Counted from the stretch's first letter, positions 8,576 through 14,926 are shown. The stretch is 22,908 nt of DNA from Candidatus Altimarinota bacterium (GCA_020630245.1 JAHDBZ010000002.1:19434-42341); one strand, 5' to 3'. Notes: generated by a model not told the origin, from the letters alone. Numbers and translations: made by a program.

Positions 8576-8599
8576 CGCGTTTGCTAGTCTGATTACATT
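8572..8599 (+). promoter_or_regulatory. dnaJ promoter overlapping the upstream stop codon
   Basis: -35 TTGACG (8572-8577), 16-bp spacer, -10 TACATT (8594-8599). The -10 ends 9 nt before ATG 8609, leaving a leader of about 3 nt at most. The TGA stop of the preceding gene (8573-8575) lies within the -35 box. No CIRCE-type inverted repeat is visible. Confidence 0.65.
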
Positions 8600-8608
8600 G
8601 TTTTCACA

Positions 8609-9667
8609 ATGGCAGATAATTTTTATGACTTGCTCGGTGTCGATAAAAAAGCCTCTAAGGCGGATATTAAGAAGGCTTTTCGAGCGCAGGCCAAAAAGCA
8701 CCATCCAGACAAGGGTGGGGATGCCGAACAGTTCAAAAAGATAAATCAGGCCTATGAAACGTTGTCAGATGACAATAAACGGGCCAACTATGACCGCTTT
8801 GGATCGGCTGGAGCACAAGGTTTCGGAGGGAGCGGAGGATTTGGTGGATTTGATGCGTCGCAGTTTAATGCCCAGAACTTTCAGGGATTTGAGGATATAT
8901 TTTCAAGTTTTTTCGGGGGTGGTGCTGGTTTTGGAGGACAGACACAGGCCAAGTCGCGACAGCAGAAAGGTTCAGATCTAGAGGTCGAGGTGACGCTAGA
9001 GTTTGCCGAGAGCATTAAAGGGATTAGCAAATCTTTCCCGGCTCGTCGTTTTGAAAAATGTACCAAATGTGATGCCAAAGGTGGTGATGGAGAAGCCGAT
9101 TGTACGACCTGTGACGGACGAGGGAATATTTCCCAGCAGTTTCAGACGCCGTTTGGGACCGTTAGTCAGCAACGTGCCTGTGGGACTTGTCATGGAACGG
9201 GGAAGTCGTTTAAAAACCTCTGTAGCAAATGTCATGGAGAAGGACGAGTAGAAGCCAAGACCAAGATCGAGATCAATATCCCTGCCGGGATTGACCATGG
9301 TACGACGCTACGTTTCCGTGGCAAAGGCGATGCTGGTAAGAATGGCGGCCCTACCGGAGATCTCTACGTACACGTACGGGTGAAACCATCAGAGCAGTTT
9401 GAGCGACGAGGATTTGATCTCGTGTCAGAGCTCCCGATTTCGATCTTCGAAGGAATTGCAGGAGGGACCTTTGCGGTCGAGACCTTTTGGGGCAAGGTGG
9501 ACCTCGAAGTCCCGGAAAAAACCCCAGATGGACAGTTATTGCGCATTAAAGGCAAAGGTATTCAAAGAGACGGACAGGCTGGGGATCATTTGGTGCGGGT
9601 GAAGCACGTGATGCCGAAAAAAGTGACGAAAGACATGAAGACTGTGTTTGAGAAATTTAAAGGGTAA
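8609..9667 (+). CDS. dnaJ: Chaperone protein DnaJ
   Basis: Type I J-protein of 352 aa, co-chaperone that stimulates DnaK ATPase and delivers unfolded clients. Domains in order: J domain (residues 1-65) with the HPD motif at 32-34; Gly/Phe-rich linker (about 70-115); zinc-binding region with four CxxC motifs starting at 151, 165, 191 and 205; C-terminal client-binding beta domains. Three zinc repeats keep the CxxCxGxG form, while the first is CTKCDAKG, with Ala in place of the first Gly. The start is unambiguous (MADNFYDLLGV). It is slightly shorter than the usual 370-380 aa. There is no dnaK, grpE or hrcA beside it, so it is transcribed alone from its own nearly leaderless promoter. Confidence 0.97.
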   Translation: MADNFYDLLGVDKKASKADIKKAFRAQAKKHHPDKGGDAEQFKKINQAYETLSDDNKRANYDRFGSAGAQGFGGSGGFGGFDASQFNAQNFQGFEDIFSSFFGGGAGFGGQTQAKSRQQKGSDLEVEVTLEFAESIKGISKSFPARRFEKCTKCDAKGGDGEADCTTCDGRGNISQQFQTPFGTVSQQRACGTCHGTGKSFKNLCSKCHGEGRVEAKTKIEINIPAGIDHGTTLRFRGKGDAGKNGGPTGDLYVHVRVKPSEQFERRGFDLVSELPISIFEGIAGGTFAVETFWGKVDLEVPEKTPDGQLLRIKGKGIQRDGQAGDHLVRVKHVMPKKVTKDMKTVFEKFKG

Positions 9668-9709
9668 ATACTTTTTCTGTAGTTCCAATCAGTTTTCTTC
9701 CACGATAAC

Positions 9710-9739
9710 TTGCTAGTAATGTCTCATTAGTGCGACAAT
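9710..9739 (+). promoter_or_regulatory. Possible promoter of the 185-aa secreted protein
   Basis: TTGCTA (9710-9715), 18-bp spacer, GACAAT (9734-9739) preceded by TGC. The -10 ends 23 nt before ATG 9763. Both boxes are imperfect. Confidence 0.3.
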
Positions 9740-9762
9740 TATTTTGTCTTTTATTTTAGAAT

Positions 9763-10320
9763 ATGGAAACGAGCAAAAGATTAAGTATTCGGAATTGGGT
9801 TGCTTCAGTCTTGGCAGTGGCTTCATTGGAAGCTCTTCCGGCGCAAGCGCAAGAAGCACAAGGAAGGATTGATGACGTGGTAGAGCGAGTTGCTGTTTTG
9901 ATCAAAAATCACGCTTTAGTAAGAGATGCACAAAGAGTTTGCTTGTTTTCTGCTAATCCAAATTCTGGAGAGGTTGCCCAGGTTGATAAGAATGGAGTCT
10001 TGCGAGTACTAGACATAAATTTGAGCCAAAGCGTTGTAAATGTTAAAGAAACAATGCAAAGTCAGTCATTTGGTAGTGTTGTGAGTCGCGCGGAGGATTT
10101 TTCTCGGCAGGAGTTAGATCGGCAACTTCCATCCATCGCAGCACTTTCTGTAAATCAAAGAAGGCAATTTTCGAATGAGTTAGAGCAACAGTTATTTAGA
10201 AGTCCTTGGTTTCAGAGTTTGCGAACCAGTCCGTTAATTTCTTCTGGGGAGAGCACCGAAATGATTCAGATGCGGCAAAAAATCAGAGCCGATGGGCCGA
10301 ATTGCTCAAGTTCTCCTTAG
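9763..10320 (+). CDS. Small secreted protein of unknown function, 185 aa
   Basis: No family recognised. The N-terminus is a signal peptide: KR and R residues, then a hydrophobic core (VASVLAVASLEAL) and a likely signal peptidase I cut after PAQA at residue 29. The mature protein of about 156 aa is mostly charged and helical and rich in Gln, Ser and Arg. It has two cysteines, one near residue 60 and one in the last residues (PNCSSSP), which could form a disulfide. There are no repeats or membrane helices. It stands alone between dnaJ and a convergent small gene whose stop is about 24 nt away. It is probably periplasmic or exported. Confidence 0.7.
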   Translation: METSKRLSIRNWVASVLAVASLEALPAQAQEAQGRIDDVVERVAVLIKNHALVRDAQRVCLFSANPNSGEVAQVDKNGVLRVLDINLSQSVVNVKETMQSQSFGSVVSRAEDFSRQELDRQLPSIAALSVNQRRQFSNELEQQLFRSPWFQSLRTSPLISSGESTEMIQMRQKIRADGPNCSSSP

Positions 10321-10343
10321 TCTGTGATCTAAACAGCTTTGTT

Positions 10344-10487
10344 CTAACAGTTAAGCCCTTTGGCTCGCAGTTCTTCACGACGGGCAGCGGCTTTAGCCTT
10401 ATTGCGACGCTTCCCGAGACTCGACTTGCGTCGACGCTCGTTGATCATATGTCCTCCGTGTTGTTTAGCGCTGCTACGATTTGTCAT
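10344..10487 (-). CDS. Small, highly basic protein, 47 aa, unknown function
   Basis: The start is placed at ATG 10485-10487 (MTNRSSAKQHGG). A longer frame to 10541 would begin inside the -35 box of a strong promoter. Nearly half the last 35 residues are Arg, Lys or Ala (INERRRKSSLGKRRNKAKAAARREE), predicting an RNA- or ribosome-binding helix. It does not match a ribosomal protein I can name. It has its own promoter (10514-10541), directly downstream of the pth terminator, and a leader of about 20 nt without a ribosome-binding site. Coding status is supported by the promoter and strong composition only. Confidence 0.55.
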   Translation of the reverse strand: MTNRSSAKQHGGHMINERRRKSSLGKRRNKAKAAARREELRAKGLNC

Positions 10488-10513
10488 GGCGTAAAATGTG
10501 TAATTCGAGAGCG

Positions 10514-10541
10514 AATTTAGGCAGGGAAAGACTTTTGTCAA
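10514..10541 (-). promoter_or_regulatory. Promoter of the 47-aa basic protein gene
   Basis: Minus strand: -35 TTGACA (10536-10541), 16-bp spacer, -10 TAAATT (10514-10519). The same box pair occurs at rpsU. The 12-mer TCTAGCGTTCTC lies 14 nt upstream of the -35 (10556-10567) and is shared with the promoter region of the 70-aa gene. Confidence 0.65.
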
Positions 10542-10544
10542 AGG

Positions 10545-10585
10545 AAAAAAGACACGAGAACGCTAGAATACGAGACTCTAGTGTC
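10545..10585 (-). terminator. Intrinsic terminator of pth
   Basis: Reading the minus strand, GACAC begins at the last base of the pth stop codon and pairs with GTGTC (10551-10555). The stem continues with AGAG/TTCT across one mismatch and is followed by TTTTTT (10545-10550). Confidence 0.6.
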
Positions 10586-11121
10586 TAGCTTTCTAGTTCT
10601 CTTGTCACCTTTTTACATCCTTCTTTTAAGATTGTTGGTAGAGATCCTCTTTCTTCCGGGGTGAATTTTCCGGTTACGAAGTCACTCGTGTCGTATTTGG
10701 TGCGAAATTGGTTATTAATTCCGAATTTAAGTCGCGCAAATTCATTACTTCCCAGGACCTTGATCACGTCTCGTAGGCCTTTTTGCCCCCCATCAGAACC
10801 CTTGGCTTTAAATTTGTGCGCGCCAAAGTTCTGATCGAGATCGTCACTGATGACAATGATGTTAGTAGCGTCGATTTTGTAAAAATGTCGCAGGGCTTGC
10901 ACACTTTGTCCGCTGAGATTCATGAAGGTGTGCGGTTTGCAGAGGATCACTTTGTGACGGCCGATCTGACCGTAGCTAGTTTCGGCCTGGTAGCGCTTCT
11001 CAAATTTCCATTCTGGGAAATTAAACTGCTTGGCTAGGTAATCGACGGCCATAAACCCGAAGTTATGACGTGTGTCACGGTACTTAGGAGGGTGATTGCC
11101 AAGGCCGATGATGAGTTTCAT
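10585..11121 (-). CDS. pth: Peptidyl-tRNA hydrolase
   Basis: Pth (178 aa) releases tRNA from peptidyl-tRNAs dropped by the ribosome. The family fold is clear from the start: MKLIIGLGN with the substrate-binding Asn at 9, the catalytic His at 19 (TRHNFG), MNLSG with Asn 68, and the Asp that orients the His at 93 (SDDLD). One segment is unusual: the family's GGHNG is GGQKG here, so residues equivalent to His113 and Asn114 of the E. coli enzyme are Gln and Lys. The protein is slightly shorter than the usual 190 aa. The ATG follows a spacer made of short repeats with no ribosome-binding site. It is transcribed alone and ends in its own terminator. Confidence 0.95.
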   Translation of the reverse strand: MKLIIGLGNHPPKYRDTRHNFGFMAVDYLAKQFNFPEWKFEKRYQAETSYGQIGRHKVILCKPHTFMNLSGQSVQALRHFYKIDATNIIVISDDLDQNFGAHKFKAKGSDGGQKGLRDVIKVLGSNEFARLKFGINNQFRTKYDTSDFVTGKFTPEERGSLPTILKEGCKKVTRELES

Positions 11122-11139
11122 GTTTAGAACTTAGTACGT

Positions 11140-11157
11140 AGAACTTAGAGCTTAGAA
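11140..11157. repeat. 18-bp intergenic repeat, copy 1 (with shorter relatives around it)
   Basis: AGAACTTAGAGCTTAGAA here is identical to 13651-13668. It sits in a spacer of variants of AGAACTTAG with a period of about 8-9 bp (11125-11157). Confidence 0.7.
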
Positions 11158-11177
11158 GAAAATAATTCAATCCAACA

Positions 11178-11205
11178 TTGAAAATTAAGCACTAAACGTT
11201 AAACA
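11178..11205 (+). promoter_or_regulatory. Possible promoter of the ftsB-like gene, predicted nearly leaderless
   Basis: TTGAAA (11178-11183), 16-bp spacer, TAAACA (11200-11205), ending 9 nt before ATG 11215. The -35 is good and the -10 weak. Support comes from the shared geometry with other starts in the window. Confidence 0.4.
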
Positions 11206-11214
11206 TTAATACTG

Positions 11215-11619
11215 ATGAGACGAAGTGAAGAAATCTATTCTCCCAAAAATGTGATCTCCTTAGTGGTGGCGTTTTTGATTTTCTTTTGGCTTCTCTACCA
11301 GATCGGACTGTTTCTACATGAATCGCGCAAAATCAGTCATGAGATCGATCAAATTCGTCAGAATAATCTGGCGCTAGAACGTGAAATTGCAGAGAAGGAG
11401 GCGTACCTAGAGTACCTAAAGACCCCTCAGCGCATCGAAAAGGAAGCCAAGATTCAGATGGGGAAGAAGCTGCCAGGAGAGCAGGTATTGGTCTTTGTCG
11501 AAGAAGCCGTGGAACTCCTACCAACCGAGCAAAAGCAACAGCAACGGCAGCGAATTTACACGCCCGAAGTGCCTAACTGGCAGAAGTGGCAGTGGGTTTT
11601 CTTTGGGGAGCGCGGTTAA
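11215..11619 (+). CDS. FtsB/DivIC-like septum formation initiator protein
   Basis: The 134-aa protein has the FtsB/DivIC layout: a short basic cytoplasmic N-terminus, one membrane helix (about residues 13-33, VISLVVAFLIFFWLLYQIGLF), then a coiled coil (about 34-70, HESRKISHEIDQIRQNN and on) and the typical hinge LKTPQRIEKEAKIQMG. In known bacteria this protein bridges FtsL and FtsQ in the divisome. The tail past residue 100 is longer than in E. coli FtsB, is Gln-rich and ends with several Trp. No other division genes are nearby. The sequence before the ATG is a promoter-like TTGAAA/TAAACA pair with no ribosome-binding site. Family confidence is good. The choice between FtsB and DivIC is not resolved, so no symbol is given. 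Confidence 0.8.
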   Translation: MRRSEEIYSPKNVISLVVAFLIFFWLLYQIGLFLHESRKISHEIDQIRQNNLALEREIAEKEAYLEYLKTPQRIEKEAKIQMGKKLPGEQVLVFVEEAVELLPTEQKQQQRQRIYTPEVPNWQKWQWVFFGERG

Positions 11620-11704
11620 TGTTATGATTTTATGATGTTGCAATGTTGTAATGAAAGAAACAGTGCTTGATTGTAATATCGTGATATTTCAGCATCATAA
11701 CATT
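11618..11704. repeat. Inverted repeat spanning the 5' end of msrA
   Basis: AATGTTATGAT (11618-11628) is the exact reverse complement of ATCATAACATT (11694-11704), with about 65 bp between. It is AT-rich and overlaps the end of the ftsB-like gene and the first 18 codons of the longest msrA frame. It bears on which msrA start is real, because a GTG in frame lies at 11705, immediately after the second arm. Confidence 0.55.
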
Positions 11705-12361
11705 GTGAAATCTCTTTATTTGCCAGTGTTATTAATCTTATTCTTGTGTGGAATAGTTTTGGTCTACTGGATATCACTTATGAGTACTCCTACCTCTACT
11801 GATACGGTTCCAGTCGAAAAGCCCCCAATCCCTGAAGACGCTGCGGTAGCCACATTGGCGGGTGGTTGTTTTTGGTGCATCGAAGCCGCTTATGAGGGTG
11901 GCATGGCCGGTGTTTATGAAGCGGTTTCGGGATACGCAGGTGGTGACGCCTCGGATGCTAGCTATCGTTTAGTTGCTGAAGGTGGTACTGGTCATCGTGA
12001 AGCGGTGCAGGTCTTTTTCGATCCGGCGGTAGTTAGTTATGAAGAAATTTTGAATGTGTTCTGGCAGCAGATCGATCCGACTGATGACGGTGGGCAATTT
12101 GCTGATCGTGGTTTTCACTATACCACAGCGATTTATTATCATGACCCAGAACAAAAACGTTTAGCAGAGAGCGGCAAGCAATCTCTAGATGATTCAGGTA
12201 AATTTGACGATCCGATCGTGACTGAGATCCTGCCGTTTACGGGATTTTATCCCGCCGAAGAGAATCATCAGGACTTTGCTCGAAAGCGCTCTGGCTACTA
12301 CAAGGCCTATAAATATGGTTCAGGGCGAGGTGGGTTTATTGATGAGAAGTGGAAGCAGTAA
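11651..12361 (+). CDS. msrA: Peptide methionine sulfoxide reductase MsrA, membrane-anchored form
   Basis: MsrA reduces methionine-S-sulfoxide in oxidised proteins. The domain starts near residue 65 and contains the signature GCFWC (residues 72-76), with nucleophile Cys73. It also has family motifs around GHREAVQVFFDP, FWQQIDPTDDGGQFADRG and the C-terminal EENHQDF. Ahead of it lies one membrane helix (about residues 20-44, SLYLPVLLILFLCGIVLVYW) and a short linker, so the enzyme is probably tethered to the outer face of the membrane. ATG 11651 is used. GTG 11705 would remove residues that overlap an inverted repeat, and ATG 11780 would give a soluble 194-aa enzyme. The in-frame helix argues for one of the two longer forms. 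No resolving cysteine appears in the C-terminal tail. Confidence 0.92.
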   Translation: MKETVLDCNIVIFQHHNIVKSLYLPVLLILFLCGIVLVYWISLMSTPTSTDTVPVEKPPIPEDAAVATLAGGCFWCIEAAYEGGMAGVYEAVSGYAGGDASDASYRLVAEGGTGHREAVQVFFDPAVVSYEEILNVFWQQIDPTDDGGQFADRGFHYTTAIYYHDPEQKRLAESGKQSLDDSGKFDDPIVTEILPFTGFYPAEENHQDFARKRSGYYKAYKYGSGRGGFIDEKWKQ

Positions 12362-12553
12362 CAATTATTATTACGTCTTCCTGAGTCACTTTAGTGACGA
12401 AGGATCTCCCGTTTCATATTTGTGATCCTGAAATTGTAGCGGGTGACTTTTTTCTCTATGTGCTAAAACGGGAGGCCCTTCGACGGAACCTGAATTATGT
12501 CTTGAATACTGCTCAGGGTGACAGAACTTTTTTTTTTATTACCATCGGGCCTG
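12362..12553. repeat. Intergenic region with diverged hairpin-type repeats
   Basis: This 192-bp spacer contains ACGAAGGATCTCCCG (12399-12413) and CGGGAGGCCCTTCGACG (12468-12484), resembling each other in inverted orientation. It also has AGTCACTTTAGTGAC (12385-12399), a perfect hairpin, and CTGCTCAGGGTGACAG. Such CCTTCG/CTCAGGGTGAC fragments are typical of dispersed bacterial intergenic repeats. The ychF promoter lies at the right end. A 72-aa frame crossing it into ychF looks spurious. Confidence 0.45.
12518..12545 (+). promoter_or_regulatory. ychF promoter, predicted nearly leaderless
   Basis: GTGACA (12518-12523), 16-bp spacer containing a T-run, TACCAT (12540-12545), ending 8 nt before ATG 12554. 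The -35 matches consensus at five of six positions and the -10 at four. Confidence 0.45.
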
Positions 12554-13648
12554 ATGAACTTAAAGATTGGAATTGTTGGGCTGCCGAACGTCGGGAAAAG
12601 TACGCTGTTTAATGCACTGACCAAATCGCAACAAGCAGAGGCGGCGAATTTCCCGTTTTGTACGATTGACCCTAATGTTGGGCTGGTCAATGTGCCCGAT
12701 AGTCGCCTGGATAAGCTCGCCGCTATGGTACAACCTCAGAAACTCATCCCGGCTAGCGTCGAATTTGTCGATATTGCCGGTCTGGTAGCGGGAGCGAGTC
12801 AGGGAGAAGGTTTGGGGAATAAATTCCTCAGTCATATTCGTGAATGTCATGTAATTGCGCACGTGCTGCGTGATTTTGAAAGTGATGATATCCACCATGT
12901 CGCTGGTAAGGTGGACCCAGCGCAAGATCTGTCAGTAATTCTCACAGAGCTTATTCTCGCCGACCTCGAATCCATCAACCGAATGCTCGAACGCACGGGT
13001 CGTAAGGCCAAGACAGGCGACAAAGAAGCCAAGAAAGATGTCGAGCTCTTAGAGCGTTTCAAAGAGGCCCTTGAAGGAGAAAAACTTGCTTCTAGTTTGG
13101 ATCTCAGTGATGAAGAGCTGGTGCTTTCGAAACGCTTTGCGCTCCTCACCCAAAAGAAATTTTTGATCGTGGCCAATACGTCAGAAGATCGTTTGGCGGA
13201 TTTTTCAGTAGACGCTTTCCGTGGTCGTGTGCAAGCGGCTGATCATATTCCGATCGTGCCGATCTGTGCGCAGGTCGAGGCAGAGCTAGCGGAACTCAGT
13301 GACGAAGATGCAACGGAGTTCTTACAATCTCTGGGCGTTGATAAATCTGGCTTGGAATCTTTGATTCGTACGGCTTTCGCTTTATTAGGACTACAAAACT
13401 ACTTCACAGCTGGGCCGAGCGAGGTTCGTGCCTGGACGATACGGATTGGAGACAAAGCACCGCAAGCAGCCGGTGCGATTCATACGGATTTTGAAAAAGG
13501 CTTTATCAAGGCCGATGTTATCGCTTTTGATGATTACGTCGCTTGCGATGGCGAATCGGGAGCCAAAGAAGCTGGTAAAATGCGGATGGAAGGCAAGGAA
13601 TATATCGTGCAAGATGGCGACGTGATGCACTTTAAATTTAGCTCTTAA
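12554..13648 (+). CDS. ychF: Redox-responsive ATPase/GTPase YchF (OLA1 family)
   Basis: Obg-like translation-associated P-loop ATPase, 364 aa, the family's usual length. ATG 12554 (MNLKIGIVGLPNVGKST) is chosen over an ATG 36 nt upstream because every YchF starts at this point and a promoter overlaps the longer version. G1 loop GLPNVGKS at residues 9-16; NFPFCTIDPNVG is the switch region; DIAGLVAGAS is the G3 motif; VANTSED replaces the GTPase NKxD motif, as in ATP-preferring YchF proteins. A coiled-coil insertion follows around residues 130-200, and the C-terminus is the TGS-like domain (about 280-364). It binds the ribosome and acts in translation and stress control. It is monocistronic here, facing a tRNA gene on the other strand. 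Confidence 0.97.
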   Translation: MNLKIGIVGLPNVGKSTLFNALTKSQQAEAANFPFCTIDPNVGLVNVPDSRLDKLAAMVQPQKLIPASVEFVDIAGLVAGASQGEGLGNKFLSHIRECHVIAHVLRDFESDDIHHVAGKVDPAQDLSVILTELILADLESINRMLERTGRKAKTGDKEAKKDVELLERFKEALEGEKLASSLDLSDEELVLSKRFALLTQKKFLIVANTSEDRLADFSVDAFRGRVQAADHIPIVPICAQVEAELAELSDEDATEFLQSLGVDKSGLESLIRTAFALLGLQNYFTAGPSEVRAWTIRIGDKAPQAAGAIHTDFEKGFIKADVIAFDDYVACDGESGAKEAGKMRMEGKEYIVQDGDVMHFKFSS

Positions 13649-13650
13649 GG

Positions 13651-13668
13651 AGAACTTAGAGCTTAGAA
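13651..13668. repeat. 18-bp intergenic repeat, copy 2
   Basis: AGAACTTAGAGCTTAGAA, identical to 11140-11157. Another related unit CTTAGAA follows directly. It fills the gap between ychF and the tRNA gene. Confidence 0.7.
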
Positions 13669-13684
13669 CTTAGAATGAAGTTAA

Positions 13685-13758
13685 TGGTGGTCCCGCCAAG
13701 AATCGAACTTGGATCGTCGGTTCCGCAAACCGATGTTCTTCCATTAAACTACGGGACC
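13685..13758 (-). tRNA. tRNA-Arg, anticodon GCG, CCA encoded
   Basis: Read on the minus strand, the cloverleaf is complete. The acceptor GGTCCCG/CGGGACC pairs over 7 bp. The D arm contains GG and A20, an arginine identity base. The anticodon stem TCGGT/ACCGA has loop TTGCGGA, giving anticodon GCG. The variable loop has 4 nt. The T stem CCAAG/CTTGG has loop TTCGATT. A discriminator A is followed by CCA at 13685-13687. GCG reads CGC (and CGU by wobble). Most bacteria use ACG, deaminated to ICG, for this box, so GCG is unusual. Confidence 0.93.
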
Positions 13759-13773
13759 TTGCAGAGCTGGGGC

Positions 13774-13801
13774 ATAGTAGAAAAGGAAAAAACAATGTCA
13801 A
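13774..13801 (-). promoter_or_regulatory. Promoter of tRNA-Arg
   Basis: Minus strand: TTGACA (13796-13801), 16-bp spacer, TACTAT (13774-13779). Transcription should start roughly 8-10 nt before the mature 5' end. It is divergent from the rpsU promoter, with 29 bp between the two -35 boxes. Confidence 0.75.
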
Positions 13802-13830
13802 AGAAACCTGATAATCCGGTATTAATTTGT

Positions 13831-13858
13831 TTGACAGCTGGTCACTACTCACTAAATT
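13831..13858 (+). promoter_or_regulatory. rpsU promoter, predicted nearly leaderless
   Basis: TTGACA (13831-13836), 16-bp spacer, TAAATT (13853-13858), ending 9 nt before ATG 13868. The leader would be about 3 nt and lacks a ribosome-binding site. Confidence 0.7.
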
Positions 13859-13867
13859 CCTCGGGCA

Positions 13868-14074
13868 ATGATTAAAGTAACTCGACGTGACGGCGAATCT
13901 GGAGAACGTTTACTCAAACGTTTCTCAGGTCATGTGAAGTCTAAGAAAATGATGCAGAAGTTCCGCGCTCTGCGATATTTTTCTCAAAAAGACACACAAC
14001 GAAAACAGCGCGCCGCTGCTATCTCTCGTGAAACATACCGCGCCGCTGCTAAGCGCCGCCAATTCCTTGGTTAG
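13868..14074 (+). CDS. rpsU: 30S ribosomal protein bS21
   Basis: This 68-aa, very basic protein matches bS21. It opens IKVTRRDGESGERLLKRF, equivalent to the family's V.V.EGES.E.ALRRFKR. A Lys/Arg-rich helical middle follows (VKSKKMMQKFRALRYFSQK), and the C-terminus is rich in Arg, Lys and Ala. bS21 contacts the 3' end of 16S rRNA near the anti-Shine-Dalgarno region and helps base pairing during initiation. That is of interest here because the gene itself has a nearly leaderless promoter. The protein is a little diverged from well-studied homologues. It is followed, with no clear gap, by prmC, whose reading frame is open back to the rpsU stop. Confidence 0.85.
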   Translation: MIKVTRRDGESGERLLKRFSGHVKSKKMMQKFRALRYFSQKDTQRKQRAAAISRETYRAAAKRRQFLG

Positions 14075-14113
14075 ACCATAACCAGGACTATAGATCAGGC
14101 TCTGCGAAAAGCG

Positions 14114-14926
14114 GTGCCTTTTTTTAGTCATTTTGATCAGCCACGCCTGGAGGCAGAAGTTTTACTCGCCTCTTTGCTGGATCGAGAGCGGGTCTGGCTA
14201 AAGATGCATGGCGATGAGCCACTGGGTTTCTTGCTGTGGCACAAATACCAGTTTTGGGTACGAAAAAGAGCTAATGGCACGCCGCTGGCCTATGTTCGGG
14301 GTTATCAGGACTGGCATGGACGGCGTTTTGTAGTTAACAAAGATGTGCTGATTCCGCGGGATGAGACGGAGACGTTGCTGAAGCATGTACTGGAGAGCAG
14401 TGAGCAGCGAGCGGTGAGCAGTATTTTAGATCTAGGGACGGGGAGTGGATGTTTGGCGATAGAGCTTCAACGCGCAATTCCCGGGGCTGAGGTTTTGGGT
14501 TTAGATATTTCAAAATCTGCTCTAAAGGTTGCTAATCAGAATGCTCAAATTCTATTACCCTCTAACCCTCCAACTTTCCGACACTCCAATCTACTGGGAA
14601 TCATCTCTTCAGATAGTCATTTTGACCTAATCGTGGCTAACTTGCCCTACGTTCCCGCAGATCTGGAAGTTATGAAAGAAGTTCGGCAGGAGCCGCACGG
14701 GGCGATTTTTTCTGGTCATGATGGTTTAGATCATTACCGGAGGTTGGTTCAGGAATTAGATACTAAAAAGATCACCTTTGAGCATCTTTGGATTGAGTTT
14801 TTGCCCACACAAAAAGATGCCATTAAAGACGTTTTTAAAGATTACAGAATAACTTTCAAAGCTGACGTGGCAGGAAATGAGTTTTTTGCGCTGATTACCG
14901 CTGTAGATACTCATCTACAAAGATAG
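14114..14926 (+). CDS. prmC: Release factor glutamine methyltransferase (PrmC/HemK family)
   Basis: PrmC methylates the GGQ glutamine of peptide release factors using S-adenosylmethionine. The N-terminal helical domain is present (SHFDQPRLEAEVLLASLL), then VNKDVLIPRDETE, the SAM-binding ILDLGTGSG (about residues 104-112) and the catalytic motif as NLPY (residues 176-179). PrmC usually has NPPY. NLPY also occurs in RsmA-type rRNA dimethylases, but the PRDETE and N-terminal domain point to PrmC. GTG 14114 is the first conventional start, yet the frame upstream encodes TIDQALRKAV, which fits the usual PrmC N-terminus. The true start may therefore be a non-AUG codon such as ATA 14090 or CTG 14102. 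A weak promoter-like pair TTGGTT/TATAGA (14067-14094) lies there. The 3' end overlaps the convergent AI-2E gene by 32 bp. Confidence 0.88.
   Translation: MPFFSHFDQPRLEAEVLLASLLDRERVWLKMHGDEPLGFLLWHKYQFWVRKRANGTPLAYVRGYQDWHGRRFVVNKDVLIPRDETETLLKHVLESSEQRAVSSILDLGTGSGCLAIELQRAIPGAEVLGLDISKSALKVANQNAQILLPSNPPTFRHSNLLGIISSDSHFDLIVANLPYVPADLEVMKEVRQEPHGAIFSGHDGLDHYRRLVQELDTKKITFEHLWIEFLPTQKDAIKDVFKDYRITFKADVAGNEFFALITAVDTHLQR

Noticed and set aside
12394..12612. A 72-aa frame between msrA and ychF
   Set aside because: It runs through repeat-like spacer sequence into ychF in another frame and has no domain or start signal.
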